Positions 30,522 through 39,552 of a stretch of DNA of 64,000 bases are shown here, piece by piece. Every line of letters starts with the position of its first letter. Within the stretch, counting starts at the first letter, position 1. Below the pieces are notes generated by a model. The model did no database searches and was not told the DNA's origin. It saw nothing but the letters and a program-made list of their open reading frames with translations. Source of the DNA: Pseudomonas sp. KU43P (lineage in GTDB: Bacteria; Pseudomonadota; Gammaproteobacteria; Pseudomonadales; Pseudomonadaceae); assembly GCF_033095865.1 (NCBI RefSeq), contig NZ_AP019365.1, positions 5,739,501 through 5,803,500 on the forward strand, written 5' to 3'. The position numbers were made by a program, and so were the translations under genes.

Positions 30522-31424
30522 TTAAGGGTTGCCGGCAGTGAAGTCCGGCAACCCGCCGATCGGCCGGTCGAACTGGAAAGGAATCGACTCCAGCGCCAGC
30601 CCGACGTTGCGCTGCACCACGAAGTGCAGGTGCGGGCCGGTGCTATTGCCGGTATTGCCCGACTTGGCCAGCGCCTGCCCCAGCGCCACCTGCTGCCCCT
30701 CCGCCACCACCACAGAGCCGCGCATCAGGTGCAGGTACACGCCCATGGTGCCGTCCGGGTGCAGGATGCGCACGAAGTTGCCCGAGGGGTTGGTCCCTCG
30801 CCCGCTCTGGTTGTTCTCGACCTTCACCACCACACCACCACGCGCCGCGATGATCGGTGTGCCCTCGGGCATGGCGATGTCCATGGCATAGCGTCCCTTG
30901 GGGCCGAAATGGCTGAAGCGGCCGTTAGGGCCCTGGGTCAGGCGAAATGGCCCGCCTTTCCACGGAAAGGGATAGCGATAGCCTTGGGAGCGCTGGCCGG
31001 GGTCACCCATGGCGTACTGAAAATTGCTGGCATATTGCAGCTTGCCGCCGGGCGCCGCCAGCACCGAGCTCAATACCCTGGTTGAACGCGGCCCGACCAC
31101 CGCCCGTATGAGCCGCGGCTTGTTGCCACCAAAGGCATTGGCCAACTGGTCGATGCGCAGTTCGACCTGCATCGGCACATACAGCTCGTTACGTACCAAG
31201 AAACGCACGCCACCGGGGAAAGTCTCGGCCTGCAGGCGTACCTGGCCATCGATGCGTTCGAGCATCGGTTCACGCAGCTCGAAGGATTTCGCCCCTGGGC
31301 TGGGGCTATCGGAATAAGTGGCCACGCCGAAGTTGTCGGTGGTCTTGTAGATGGTCATGCCCATGCTCGACACCGAGGCCGAAAGCAAGGCACAGAACAG
31401 CAGCAGGCGGGCGGCGGCGGGCAT
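30522..31424 (-). CDS. Secreted M23 (LytM-type) peptidase with DUF4124-like N-terminus
   Basis: A 300-residue exported protein. Signal peptide about 1-22. IYKTTDNFGVATYSDSPS (about 25-42) resembles a DUF4124 segment. The M23 domain (about 160-285) keeps zinc ligands: His in SHFGPKGRYAMD with the Asp of AMDIAMPEG, and the HLHF motif (TGPHLHFVV). M23 enzymes cut peptidoglycan cross-bridges, so it is probably a cell-wall endopeptidase. Its stop lies 6 bp from the stop of the convergent CorC-like gene. Confidence 0.9.
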   Translation of the reverse strand: MPAAARLLLFCALLSASVSSMGMTIYKTTDNFGVATYSDSPSPGAKSFELREPMLERIDGQVRLQAETFPGGVRFLVRNELYVPMQVELRIDQLANAFGGNKPRLIRAVVGPRSTRVLSSVLAAPGGKLQYASNFQYAMGDPGQRSQGYRYPFPWKGGPFRLTQGPNGRFSHFGPKGRYAMDIAMPEGTPIIAARGGVVVKVENNQSGRGTNPSGNFVRILHPDGTMGVYLHLMRGSVVVAEGQQVALGQALAKSGNTGNSTGPHLHFVVQRNVGLALESIPFQFDRPIGGLPDFTAGNP

Positions 31425-31514
31425 GATAGTGGCTTTTTGACAGGAGTGTTCTGTCGAAGCCTAGCAGCGGGGTGCCGGGAGCGTTATGACAGCTGGTCGG
31501 ATGATTGTATGCAG

Positions 31515-31590
31515 GGCCAATCGCCGGCGAGCCGGCTCCCACAGGGGTCAGTGCAGCACCTGTGTGAACCGGTTTGCCGGCGATGAGGCC
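31515..31590. repeat. REP pair 8 (inverted, diverged right copy)
   Basis: Left copy CCAATCGCCGGCGAGCCGG; right copy reads GAACCGGTTTGCCGGCG, with changes that still pair in part. It follows the response-regulator stop. Confidence 0.78.
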
Positions 31591-31593
31591 AGC

Positions 31594-32484
31594 TCAGGCG
31601 CCCGGGGTGAAATGCTTCTGGGCCGTACCGCGGGCAATCAGCCGCGACAGGTAGTCGAGTTTCTGCGCATCCTGGTCGACGAACTTGAAGGTCAGTTGCA
31701 ACCAGTCGCTTTCCGGTTTCGGCTCCAATGCCGCCACGGCATGCAGGTAGCCGTTCAAGCGCGCCACTTCAGCGTTCTCGCCTTGCTCCAGGTCCAGCAC
31801 TGCCCCTTCGAGCACCTGCGGCAGTGCCGCGCTGCGACGCACCACCAACAGTGCTTCCTTGAGGCTCAGGGCCTTGATCACGCAGGGCTGGATACCGCTG
31901 GACAGGCGCAACTGGCCTTGGCCGCGCCCGGACTGTGCGGCAGAGGCGGCGGCGGATTGCGGTACTGGCGCGCTGATCAACGGCTTGGCGGGGGCTGCCA
32001 CCTTGGCCGCTTCTACCTTGCCCCCAGTCAGGGCGCTGAGCGAGTCGTTGGCGAACGCCGAGTTCATCCGCGCGGGTGCGCTGGCTACCAGGCTCTCCAG
32101 CTTGCCGATCTTGGTCAGGGCCTTCTTCACCTTGGTCAAGAGCTGTTCGTTGGTGAACGGTTTGCCGACGAAGTCGGAAACCCCGGCCTGGATGGCCTGG
32201 ATCACGTTCTCCTTGTCACCGCGGCTGGTGACCATGATGAACTGCAGCGCTTTCATCTCTGGCTGCTGGCGGCACCAGGTTAGCAGCTCCAGGCCGGACA
32301 TTTCCGGCATTTCCCAGTCGCACAAGACTAGATCGAATGTTTCCTTGGCCAGCATGGCCATGGCCTTGCGGCCGTTCACCGCATCTTCGATGACCATGCC
32401 CGGAAAGGCATTGCGCAGGCACTTCCTGACCAGGTCACGGATGAATGGAGCATCATCCACGACCAGCACATTCACTTTACTCAT
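31594..32484 (-). CDS. Response regulator with C-terminal PilZ-like domain
   Basis: A 296-residue protein. Receiver domain (1-122) with Asp10/Asp11, phosphoacceptor Asp56 (LVLCDWEMPEMSG) and Lys in FVGKPFTNEQ. A low-complexity linker (about 130-185; Ala-rich) leads to a C-terminal domain (about 190-290; IQPCVIKALSLKEALLV...) that looks like a degenerate PilZ domain, but I do not see the RxxxR and D/NxSxxG c-di-GMP motifs. Output is therefore unknown. AAGAGGAG precedes ATG 32484. It is near pho genes, yet separated from phoU by a terminator. Confidence 0.8.
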   Translation of the reverse strand: MSKVNVLVVDDAPFIRDLVRKCLRNAFPGMVIEDAVNGRKAMAMLAKETFDLVLCDWEMPEMSGLELLTWCRQQPEMKALQFIMVTSRGDKENVIQAIQAGVSDFVGKPFTNEQLLTKVKKALTKIGKLESLVASAPARMNSAFANDSLSALTGGKVEAAKVAAPAKPLISAPVPQSAAASAAQSGRGQGQLRLSSGIQPCVIKALSLKEALLVVRRSAALPQVLEGAVLDLEQGENAEVARLNGYLHAVAALEPKPESDWLQLTFKFVDQDAQKLDYLSRLIARGTAQKHFTPGA

Positions 32485-32604
32485 CGATACTCCTCTTGAA
32501 TCCCGACTAGCCTACCGCTGCGTGGTGGCCGTTTGCCAATCTTTGCGTCACGCCGGGACTTCTTCGCATCAAACGCGGGTGCCTGCCGGCTGCTCGAGCA
32601 GAAA

Positions 32605-32632
32605 CGAAAACGCCCGGCCAAGGCCGGGCGTC
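32605..32632 (-). terminator. Terminator of the pst-phoU operon
   Basis: ACGCCCGGCC / GGCCGGGCGT, a 10-bp perfect stem with a 2-base loop region, followed on the minus strand by TTTCGTTT. It lies about 18 bp after the phoU stop. Confidence 0.85.
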
Positions 32633-32649
32633 GGTGCTCGGGAGCAATC

Positions 32650-33420
32650 TTATTTATCGTCCGGTTCAGCCGGAACATTAGCGATTTCAGCCTCCACGCC
32701 AGCATTGCCTTCGACTTCCGCCTTCATGCGCTTGAGGCCCATGTGGCGCACGTCGGTGCCGCGTACCAGGTAAATCACCAGCTCCGAGATGTTGCGCGCG
32801 TGGTCGCCGATACGCTCCAGCGAACGCAGGGCCCAGATCACGCTCAGTACCCGCGAGATCGAGCGCGGGTCTTCCATCATGTAGGTCACCAGCTCACGCA
32901 GGGCGGTCTTGTACTCGCGGTCGATGGTCTTGTCGTACTGGGCCACCGACAATGCCAGGTCGGCATCGAAGCGGGCGAAGGCATCGAGCGCATCGCGCAC
33001 CATGTTGCGCACCTGGTCGCCGATATGGCGCACCTCGACGTAGCCACGTGGCGACTCGCCTTCCTCGCACAGCTGGATGGCACGGCGGGCGATCTTGGTC
33101 GATTCATCACCAATACGCTCCAGGTCGATCACCGACTTGGAGATGCTGATGATCAGGCGCAGGTCGGAGGCTGCCGGCTGCCGGCGAGCGAGGATGCGCA
33201 CGCACTCCTCGTCAATGTTGCGCTCCATCTGGTTGATTTGCTCATCGACCTCACGCACCTGCTGGGCAAGGCCCGAGTCGGCCTCGATCAGCGCGGTGAC
33301 CGCGTCGTTGACCTGCTTTTCGACCAGGCCGCCCATGGCCAGGAGGTGGCTGCGCACCTCTTCGAGTTCGGCGTTGAACTGCTGGGAAATGTGGTGCGTA
33401 AGGCTTTCTTTGTTGATCAT
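32650..33420 (-). CDS. phoU: Phosphate signalling protein PhoU
   Basis: A 256-residue all-helical protein made of two PhoU repeats (about 20-110 and 125-215), with the metal-binding E/DxxxD-type stretches (RIGDESTKIARRA, RIGDHARNISELV). It couples the Pst transporter to PhoR and keeps the Pho response off in high phosphate. ATG 33420 (MINKESLTHHISQQF) is chosen over an upstream in-frame start. Last gene of the pst operon. Confidence 0.96.
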   Translation of the reverse strand: MINKESLTHHISQQFNAELEEVRSHLLAMGGLVEKQVNDAVTALIEADSGLAQQVREVDEQINQMERNIDEECVRILARRQPAASDLRLIISISKSVIDLERIGDESTKIARRAIQLCEEGESPRGYVEVRHIGDQVRNMVRDALDAFARFDADLALSVAQYDKTIDREYKTALRELVTYMMEDPRSISRVLSVIWALRSLERIGDHARNISELVIYLVRGTDVRHMGLKRMKAEVEGNAGVEAEIANVPAEPDDK

Positions 33421-33483
33421 CGTCTGGCTCCGCGAAGCAGCTGCAAGCTTCAAGTGGTTCGTGTCGTTCCCTGGCAGTGCTGC

Positions 33484-34317
33484 TTAGCCGTAGCGACCGG
33501 TAATGTAGTCTTCGGTCTGCTTCTTCGCCGGGTTGGTGAACAGGGTGTCGGTATCACCGAATTCGACCAGTTTGCCCATGTACATGAAGGCGGTGTAGTC
33601 GGACACGCGCGCGGCCTGCTGCATGTTGTGGGTGACGATGACGATGGTGTACTTGGATTTCAACTCGTAGATCAGTTCTTCGACCTTGAGGGTCGAGATC
33701 GGGTCCAGTGCCGAGCAGGGTTCGTCGAGCAGCAGCACTTCAGGCTCCACCGCGATGGTACGGGCGATCACCAGGCGCTGCTGCTGGCCACCAGACAGGC
33801 CCAGTGCCGAATCATGCAGACGGTCCTTGACCTCGTCCCAGAGCGCTGCGCCTTTCAGCGCCCACTCGACCGCTTCGTCGAGTACGCGCTTCTTGTTGAT
33901 GCCCTGGATGCGCAGGCCATACACCACGTTCTCATAGATGGTCTTGGGGAACGGGTTAGGCTTCTGGAACACCATGCCCACACGGCGACGCAACTCGGCA
34001 ACGTCTTCGCCCTTGCGGTAGATGTTGTTGCCATAGAGGTTGATGGCGCCTTCAACACGGCAGCCATCAACCAGGTCGTTCATGCGGTTGAAGGTGCGCA
34101 GCAGTGTCGACTTGCCGCAACCGGACGGGCCGATGAAGGCGGTCACGCGCTGCTTGGGGATGTTCATGCTGACGTCGAACAACGCCTGCTTTTCGCCGTA
34201 GTACAGGCTCAGGCCCGGAACTTCGATGGCCACGGTCTCTTCGGCCAGGCGCAGGCTCTGCTTGTCGCGACCCAGGGCAGACATGTCGATGCCGTGGGTG
34301 TGGGATTCTTGCTGCAT
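33484..34317 (-). CDS. pstB: Phosphate ABC transporter ATPase PstB
   Basis: A 277-residue ABC ATPase: Walker [10 protein letters not shown] (~66-74), Q-loop, signature LSGGQQQR and Walker B VLLLDEP. It powers PstAC-mediated phosphate import. ATG 34317 is preceded by GGAG with six-base spacing. A hairpin in the pstA-pstB gap may adjust its expression. Confidence 0.97.
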   Translation of the reverse strand: MQQESHTHGIDMSALGRDKQSLRLAEETVAIEVPGLSLYYGEKQALFDVSMNIPKQRVTAFIGPSGCGKSTLLRTFNRMNDLVDGCRVEGAINLYGNNIYRKGEDVAELRRRVGMVFQKPNPFPKTIYENVVYGLRIQGINKKRVLDEAVEWALKGAALWDEVKDRLHDSALGLSGGQQQRLVIARTIAVEPEVLLLDEPCSALDPISTLKVEELIYELKSKYTIVIVTHNMQQAARVSDYTAFMYMGKLVEFGDTDTLFTNPAKKQTEDYITGRYG

Positions 34318-34352
34318 GGTCAACTCCATACGCTATCAATTCGTTTCAAAGG

Positions 34353-34373
34353 GCCGCCCGGCATCCGGGCGGC
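34353..34373 (-). terminator. Intercistronic hairpin between pstA and pstB
   Basis: GCCGCCCGG / CCGGGCGGC, perfect 9-bp stem with a CAT/ATG loop, in the 72-bp pstA-pstB gap; the minus strand continues CCTTTGAAACG, so there is no strong T run. More likely an mRNA stability or partial-attenuation element than a full stop. Confidence 0.55.
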
Positions 34374-34389
34374 ACGCTTGCAATCAGGT

Positions 34390-36060
34390 TCAGCTGTCGA
34401 GCGCCTTGTACTTCTCGCGCAGGTGGTTACGGATCCACACCGCCGAGAGGTTGAGGGTGGCGATCACCATCACCAGCAGCAGCGCAGTGGCATAGACCAG
34501 CGGCCGCGCGGCCTCGACGTTGGGGCTCTGGAAGCCGACGTCATAGATGTGGAAGCCCAGGTGCATGATCTTCTGGTCAAGGTGCAGGTACGGGTAGTTG
34601 CCATCCACCGGCAGCGACGGCGCCAGCTTGACCACACCCACCAGCATCAGCGGCGCCACTTCGCCAGCGGCGCGGGCCACGGCGAGGATCATGCCGGTCA
34701 TCATGGCCGGACTGGCCATCGGCAGGACGATCTTCCACAGGGTCTCGGCCTTGGTCGCGCCGAGTGCCAGCGAGCCTTCACGCACGGTGCGCGGAATACG
34801 CGCCAGGCCTTCCTCGGTGGCAACGATCACCACCGGCACCGCCAGCAGCGCCAGAGTCAGCGAAGCCCACAGCAGGCCTGGGGTACCCAGGGTCGGTGCC
34901 GGCAACGCCTCAGGGAAGAACAGGCGGTCGATCGAGCCACCCAGCACGTAGACGAAGAAGCCCAGGCCGAACACGCCGTAGACGATCGCCGGAACGCCCG
35001 CCAGGTTGTTCACGGCGATGCGGATTAGGCGCGTCACCGGGCCCTGCTTGGCGTATTCACGCAGGTACACGGCCGCCAGCACGCCGAACGGGGTGACGAT
35101 CACGGCCATGATCAGGGTCATCATCACGGTGCCGAAGATGGCCGGGAAAATACCGCCCTCGGTGTTGGCTTCACGCGGGTCGTCGCTGAGGAACTCCCAG
35201 ACCTTGGCGAAGTACGTGCCCATCTTGGTGAAGCCGGACATGGCGTTCGGCTGGATGGCGTGCACCACTTTGCTCAGGTTGATTTCCACTTCGCGGCCAT
35301 TGCCGTCACGGGCAACCAGGCTGTCGCGGGCGAAGGCCTGGTGCAGGCCGCTGAGGCGCTCTTCGATGGCCTTGTAGCGGCTATTCAGCTCGGCGCGCTC
35401 GGCTTCCATGTCGGCCTGGGCGGTAGCGTCCAGCTTGCCGTCCAGCTCTAGCTTGCGGCTGTGCAGGCGCAGGCGTTCGAGGCCATGGTTGATGGCACCG
35501 ATGTCTTTCTTCTCCAGGCTCTGCAGCTCGCTGTTGAGCTGGTTGGCACGCTTGAGGCGGGCCTGCAGCTCGTTCCAGGCGGCTGGGCCTTCGGCGACCA
35601 CACGCCCTTCTTCCTTGACGCTGACCAGGTAGCCGTAGAAGTTGCCCCACTCTCGGCGCTCCAGGGCAATCAGATCGGCCGGACGCTGCTCGTCCACCAG
35701 CCACTCGCCGACCACCCACGTGAAGTCGTTGCCGTTGAGGTCGCGGTTACCCACCTTGATCAGCTCACGGGTCATGAACTCCGGGCCTTCGTCCGGTACC
35801 GGCAGGCCGGCACCCTTGAGGCGCGCACGAGGCACCTCTTCCTTCTGTACCACTTCGCCGATGACGATATGATCTGCCTGGCCCGGCACCTTGTAGGTGG
35901 CCTGGACCAGGTCGGCCGGCCAGAAGTGGCCGAGGCCGCGCACGGCGATCACCGCCAGCAGGCCGATGGTCATGATCACCGCCATGGCGACCGCGCCACC
36001 GCTGATCCAGACGCCTGGGGCGCCGCTCTTGAACCAGCCTTTGAGGGAATCCTTTTTCAC
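34390..36060 (-). CDS. pstA: Phosphate ABC transporter permease PstA (large form)
   Basis: A 556-residue permease, almost twice the size of E. coli PstA (296). TM1 is about residues 16-40; then an extracytoplasmic domain of about 260 residues containing a strongly charged helical stretch (162-245) predicted to be coiled coil; the permease core with the EAA-type loop follows from about 307 (TVREGSLALGATKAETLWKIVLP). Start is GTG 36060, after AAAGGTAGAG. It lies 17 bp from pstC, so the two are cotranscribed. Confidence 0.93.
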   Translation of the reverse strand: MKKDSLKGWFKSGAPGVWISGGAVAMAVIMTIGLLAVIAVRGLGHFWPADLVQATYKVPGQADHIVIGEVVQKEEVPRARLKGAGLPVPDEGPEFMTRELIKVGNRDLNGNDFTWVVGEWLVDEQRPADLIALERREWGNFYGYLVSVKEEGRVVAEGPAAWNELQARLKRANQLNSELQSLEKKDIGAINHGLERLRLHSRKLELDGKLDATAQADMEAERAELNSRYKAIEERLSGLHQAFARDSLVARDGNGREVEINLSKVVHAIQPNAMSGFTKMGTYFAKVWEFLSDDPREANTEGGIFPAIFGTVMMTLIMAVIVTPFGVLAAVYLREYAKQGPVTRLIRIAVNNLAGVPAIVYGVFGLGFFVYVLGGSIDRLFFPEALPAPTLGTPGLLWASLTLALLAVPVVIVATEEGLARIPRTVREGSLALGATKAETLWKIVLPMASPAMMTGMILAVARAAGEVAPLMLVGVVKLAPSLPVDGNYPYLHLDQKIMHLGFHIYDVGFQSPNVEAARPLVYATALLLVMVIATLNLSAVWIRNHLREKYKALDS

Positions 36061-36077
36061 GGATCTCTACCTTTCTA

Positions 36078-38366
36078 TCAAAGCGACGAGTATTTCTTGC
36101 GCAGACGCTGGCGAATCAGCTCGGCCAAGGTGTTCATGATGAAGGTGAACATCAGCAGCACGAGGGCGGCGAGGAACAGCACACGATAGTGGCTGCCGCC
36201 GACTTCCGATTCCGGCATCTCCACCGCAACGTTGGCGGCCAGGGTACGCATGCCTTCGAACAGGTTCAGCTCCATCACCGGGGTGTTACCGGTGGCCATG
36301 AGCACGATCATGGTTTCGCCCACCGCACGGCCCATGCCGATCATCAACGCCGAGAAGATACCCGGGCTGGCGGTGAGGATGACCACTCGAGTCAGGGTCT
36401 GCCACGGCGTCGCACCCAGGGCCAGGGAGCCCAGGGTCAGGCTGCGCGGCACGCTGAACACGGCGTCTTCGGCAATCGAGTAGATGTTCGGGATGACTGC
36501 AAAGCCCATGGCGATACCGACCACCAGTGCATTGCGCTGGTCGTAGGTGATGCCCAGGTCGTTGGTGATCCACAGGCGCATGTCACCGCCGAAGAACCAG
36601 GTCTCCATGAACGGGCTCATGTACAGGGCGAACCAACCGATGAACAGGATCACCGGGATCAGGATCGCAGCCTCCCAGCCATCCGGAATGCGCAGGCGGA
36701 TCGACTCCGGCAGGCGGCTCCAGGCAAACCCAGCGGCCAGGATGCCGATCGGCAGAATCAGCAGCAGGCTGAACACGCCCGGCAGGTGGCCTTCCAGATA
36801 CGGGGCAAGGAACAGGCCGGCGAAGAAGCCGAGGATCACCGTCGGCATCGCTTCCATCAATTCGATCACCGGCTTGACCTTGCGGCGCATGCCCGGGGCC
36901 ATGAAGTAGGCGGTGTAGATAGCGGCGGCAATGGCCAGCGGCGCTGCCAGGATCATCGCGTAGAACGCTGCCTTCAGGGTGCCGAAGGTCAGGGGCGACA
37001 GGCTCAGCTTGGGTTCGAAGTCGGTGTTCGAAGCAGTCGACTGCCAGACGTACTTGGGCTCATCGTAGTTTTCGTACCAGACCTTGCCCCATAGCGCGCT
37101 GAAGGACACTTCAGGGTGCGGGTTCTTCAGGCTCAGCGGAAGCAGCTTGCCACCTTCTTCGATGATGATGCGGTTGGCACGCGGCGACAGGGCCAGCACG
37201 CCAGCACCTTCAGCTGCCTGTTCGACCAGCAGGGTGCGGTGCGCGGTGCTGTGGAACACGCCGAGCTTGCCTTCGGCGTCCAGGGCGATGAAGCCCTTGC
37301 GGCGCTCTTCGGCATCGATCTGCACGACCGGGGCCTTGCCCAGCTGGAAGGTACGGATCTGCTTGAAGCGCTGCTCGCCATCCGGGTCGCGGGCCATGAA
37401 CCACTGGGCCAGGCCGCCTTTGGAGTCACCGATGATCAGCGAAATACCGCCGACCAGTTGGGCCGTTGCGGTGATTTCGGTGTCGGCGCTGTCGGACAGC
37501 TTGTAGCGACCATTGAGGCTCTTGTCGCGCAGGCTGAACACATCGGCGGTGGCGCGACCGTTGATCACGTACAGCCACTGCTGACGCGGGTCGATGAAGA
37601 TGTTCTTCACCACTTCGGTCATCTGCGGCAGTTCGATGCGGTTCTGCTCGGTGGTGACCTCGTCGGTCATCATGTTCTCGGTGCGCGTCAGCTCGATCAC
37701 CTGCAGGTGCGCGCCGGTAGAGCCGGCCAGCAGCAGAGTGTCGCCATTGACGTTGACGCTGACGTGCTCCAGCGCACGGCCCTCGTCATCGAGCACGAAC
37801 GGCTCCTGGCCATAGGGATAGTCGATGCCAGGGGTGATGGTTTTCTTATTGTCCGGGTAGGTGATCTTATAGGTGTGGTGGAACACCAGTGCCTTACCGT
37901 CGGACAGGCCAAGTACTACCAGCGGGCTACCCGGCTGGTCGGTGCTGATCGAGGACACCTGGGTGCCTGCCGGCAGCGGCAGGTCGACGCGGCTGATTTC
38001 CTTGCCGGTCTTGGTATCGAAGAACAGTGCCTGCCCCTTGTCCGAAACGCGCATGCCCACCAGGTTCTGCTCTTCCAGGGCAATCATCAGTGGCTTGCCG
38101 GCATCCTGCTGCAGCCAGGTCGGCTCCAGAGCCTTCTTGCTGGTCAGTTCGGCGCCCTGGAACAGCGGCAGCACCACGTAGGCCAGGTAGAAGAAGATCA
38201 GGGTGATGGCTGCCAGCACGGCAAGCCCGCCCACTAGCACGTACCAGCGGGTCAGGCGGTCCTTGAGGGCGCGCATGCGGCGCTTGCGTTGCAACTCGGG
38301 CGTATTGAAATCAATCCGCACGGGAAGGGAATTTTGGGTCATTGTGGAGTTGGCCAGATCATTCAT
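36078..38366 (-). CDS. pstC: Phosphate ABC transporter permease PstC (large form)
   Basis: A 762-residue permease; E. coli PstC has 319. TM1 is about residues 42-67; then an extracytoplasmic region of about 385 residues with repeated beta-strand blades (for example FIDPRQQWLYVINGRATADVFSL in pieces) suggestive of a beta-propeller; the permease core starts near residue 457 with six TM segments and the EAA-type loop (RSLTLGSLALGATPWQTL). ATG 38366 follows AGGG; a Pho box and -10 lie immediately upstream, so the RNA may start at or next to the ATG. Confidence 0.93.
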   Translation of the reverse strand: MNDLANSTMTQNSLPVRIDFNTPELQRKRRMRALKDRLTRWYVLVGGLAVLAAITLIFFYLAYVVLPLFQGAELTSKKALEPTWLQQDAGKPLMIALEEQNLVGMRVSDKGQALFFDTKTGKEISRVDLPLPAGTQVSSISTDQPGSPLVVLGLSDGKALVFHHTYKITYPDNKKTITPGIDYPYGQEPFVLDDEGRALEHVSVNVNGDTLLLAGSTGAHLQVIELTRTENMMTDEVTTEQNRIELPQMTEVVKNIFIDPRQQWLYVINGRATADVFSLRDKSLNGRYKLSDSADTEITATAQLVGGISLIIGDSKGGLAQWFMARDPDGEQRFKQIRTFQLGKAPVVQIDAEERRKGFIALDAEGKLGVFHSTAHRTLLVEQAAEGAGVLALSPRANRIIIEEGGKLLPLSLKNPHPEVSFSALWGKVWYENYDEPKYVWQSTASNTDFEPKLSLSPLTFGTLKAAFYAMILAAPLAIAAAIYTAYFMAPGMRRKVKPVIELMEAMPTVILGFFAGLFLAPYLEGHLPGVFSLLLILPIGILAAGFAWSRLPESIRLRIPDGWEAAILIPVILFIGWFALYMSPFMETWFFGGDMRLWITNDLGITYDQRNALVVGIAMGFAVIPNIYSIAEDAVFSVPRSLTLGSLALGATPWQTLTRVVILTASPGIFSALMIGMGRAVGETMIVLMATGNTPVMELNLFEGMRTLAANVAVEMPESEVGGSHYRVLFLAALVLLMFTFIMNTLAELIRQRLRKKYSSL

Positions 38367-38372
38367 GCGCAC

Positions 38373-38406
38373 ACCCTAGCGGTCCCGTATGACAAAAACA
38401 TGACAG
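38373..38406 (-). promoter_or_regulatory. Pho box and -10 of pstC
   Basis: On the minus strand CTGTCAT (38406-38400), spacer GTTT, TTGTCAT (38395-38389), a near-consensus Pho box. Ten bases further is TAGGGT (38378-38373), the same geometry as at pstS. The -10 is poor by sequence. Only six bases separate it from the pstC ATG. Confidence 0.65.
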
Positions 38407-38417
38407 TGCGTTGACGC

Positions 38418-38498
38418 AAAAAAGCCCGCCGCTCAGGAACCCTGGCTTCGGACCAAGAATGCTAGGAAGAGGCCGGGCATCCGCACCGGCCTCTTCCT
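38418..38498 (-). terminator. Terminator region between pstS and pstC
   Basis: A perfect 13-bp hairpin (arms 38464-38476 and 38486-38498) begins about 8 bp after the pstS stop. Further down the minus strand a GC-rich segment ends in six T (38423-38418). The first hairpin lacks a T run and may protect the abundant pstS mRNA; the second part could stop transcription before the pstC promoter. Confidence 0.6.
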
Positions 38499-38505
38499 CA
38501 GTTAG

Positions 38506-39504
38506 TTACTTCTTTGCAACATTGTCCGTGTGGGACAGGCCCAGGTCAGCCAGGGTCTTGTCGACCACTTTGGCCGGCAGCGGGATGTAGCCATCCTTCA
38601 CCACGACCTGCTGGCCAGCCTGCGACAGCACCAGCTTGACGAACTCGGCTTCCAGCGGGGCCAGAGGCTTGTTCGGCGCCTTGTTGACGTAGACGTACAG
38701 GAAGCGCGACAGCGGGTACGAGCCGTTCAGGGCGTTGGCCTCGTTGTCTTCGATGAACTCGCCGCCTTCTTTCTTGGCCAGGGCGACAGTCTTGACGCTG
38801 GCGGTCTTGTAGCCGATGCCCGAGTAGCCGATGCCGTTCAGCGAGGAGCTGATCGACTGCACGACCGAAGCCGAGCCAGGCTGTTCGTTGACGTTAGGCT
38901 TGAAGTCGCCTTTGCACAGGGCTTCTTCCTTGAAGTAGCCGTAGGTGCCCGATACCGAGTTACGGCCGAACAGCTGCACGGGCTTGTTGGCCAGGTCGCC
39001 GGTCACGCCCAGGTCGCCCCAGGTCTTGACGTCGGCCTTGCCACCGCACAGGCGGGTGGAGGAGAAGATGGCATCGACCTGGGCCATGGTCAGGCCTTTG
39101 ATCGGGTTGTCCTTGTGTACGAACACGGCCAGGGCGTCGACGGCGACCGGGATGGCGGTCGGCTTGTAGCCGTACTTCTGCTCGAAGGCCTGCAGCTCGA
39201 CATCCTTCATCTTGCGGCTCATCGGGCCGAGGTTGGCGGTGCCTTCGGTGAGCGCGGGTGGCGCGGTGGAGGAGCCGGCTGCCTGGATCTGGATGTTTAC
39301 GTTCGGATATTCCTTCTTGTAGGCCTCGGCCCACAGAGTCATCAGGTTCGCGAGGGTGTCGGAACCGACGCTGGAGAGGTTGCCCGAAACACCGGTGGTC
39401 TTGGTGTAGGTCGGGATCGCAGGGTCGACGGCGGCTACCGCGTTGGCGGTCGCAACGCCAGCGGCGGCAAAGGTGAGGGCCGCCATCAAACGCTTCAGTT
39501 TCAT
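38506..39504 (-). CDS. pstS: Phosphate-binding periplasmic protein PstS
   Basis: A 332-residue phosphate-binding protein. Signal peptide [25 protein letters not shown] (written here in parts of the 25-residue leader), mature start near VDPAIP. Phosphate-contact motifs include GSDTL near the N-terminus, the GSSTAPPAL loop and FGRNSVSGT. It delivers phosphate to PstCA. It has its own strong Pho promoter and downstream hairpin, consistent with much higher expression than the rest of the operon. Confidence 0.95.
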   Translation of the reverse strand: MKLKRLMAALTFAAAGVATANAVAAVDPAIPTYTKTTGVSGNLSSVGSDTLANLMTLWAEAYKKEYPNVNIQIQAAGSSTAPPALTEGTANLGPMSRKMKDVELQAFEQKYGYKPTAIPVAVDALAVFVHKDNPIKGLTMAQVDAIFSSTRLCGGKADVKTWGDLGVTGDLANKPVQLFGRNSVSGTYGYFKEEALCKGDFKPNVNEQPGSASVVQSISSSLNGIGYSGIGYKTASVKTVALAKKEGGEFIEDNEANALNGSYPLSRFLYVYVNKAPNKPLAPLEAEFVKLVLSQAGQQVVVKDGYIPLPAKVVDKTLADLGLSHTDNVAKK

Positions 39505-39552
39505 GCCTTGCTCCTAGCAGGAATATTGGGGGTGTTGGCTGGATCGGGGCCC

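Noticed and set aside
32533..35028. A long plus-strand open frame (over 800 codons) opposite phoU, pstB and pstA
   Set aside because: It runs antisense to three clearly identified genes, has no family motifs and a His/Gln/Arg-rich composition typical of antisense frames in GC-rich DNA.
38342..38342. Using the second ATG (38342) as the pstC start
   Set aside because: It has no ribosome site, whereas 38366 has AGGG at suitable distance. It stays a fallback if the mRNA begins inside the first codons.
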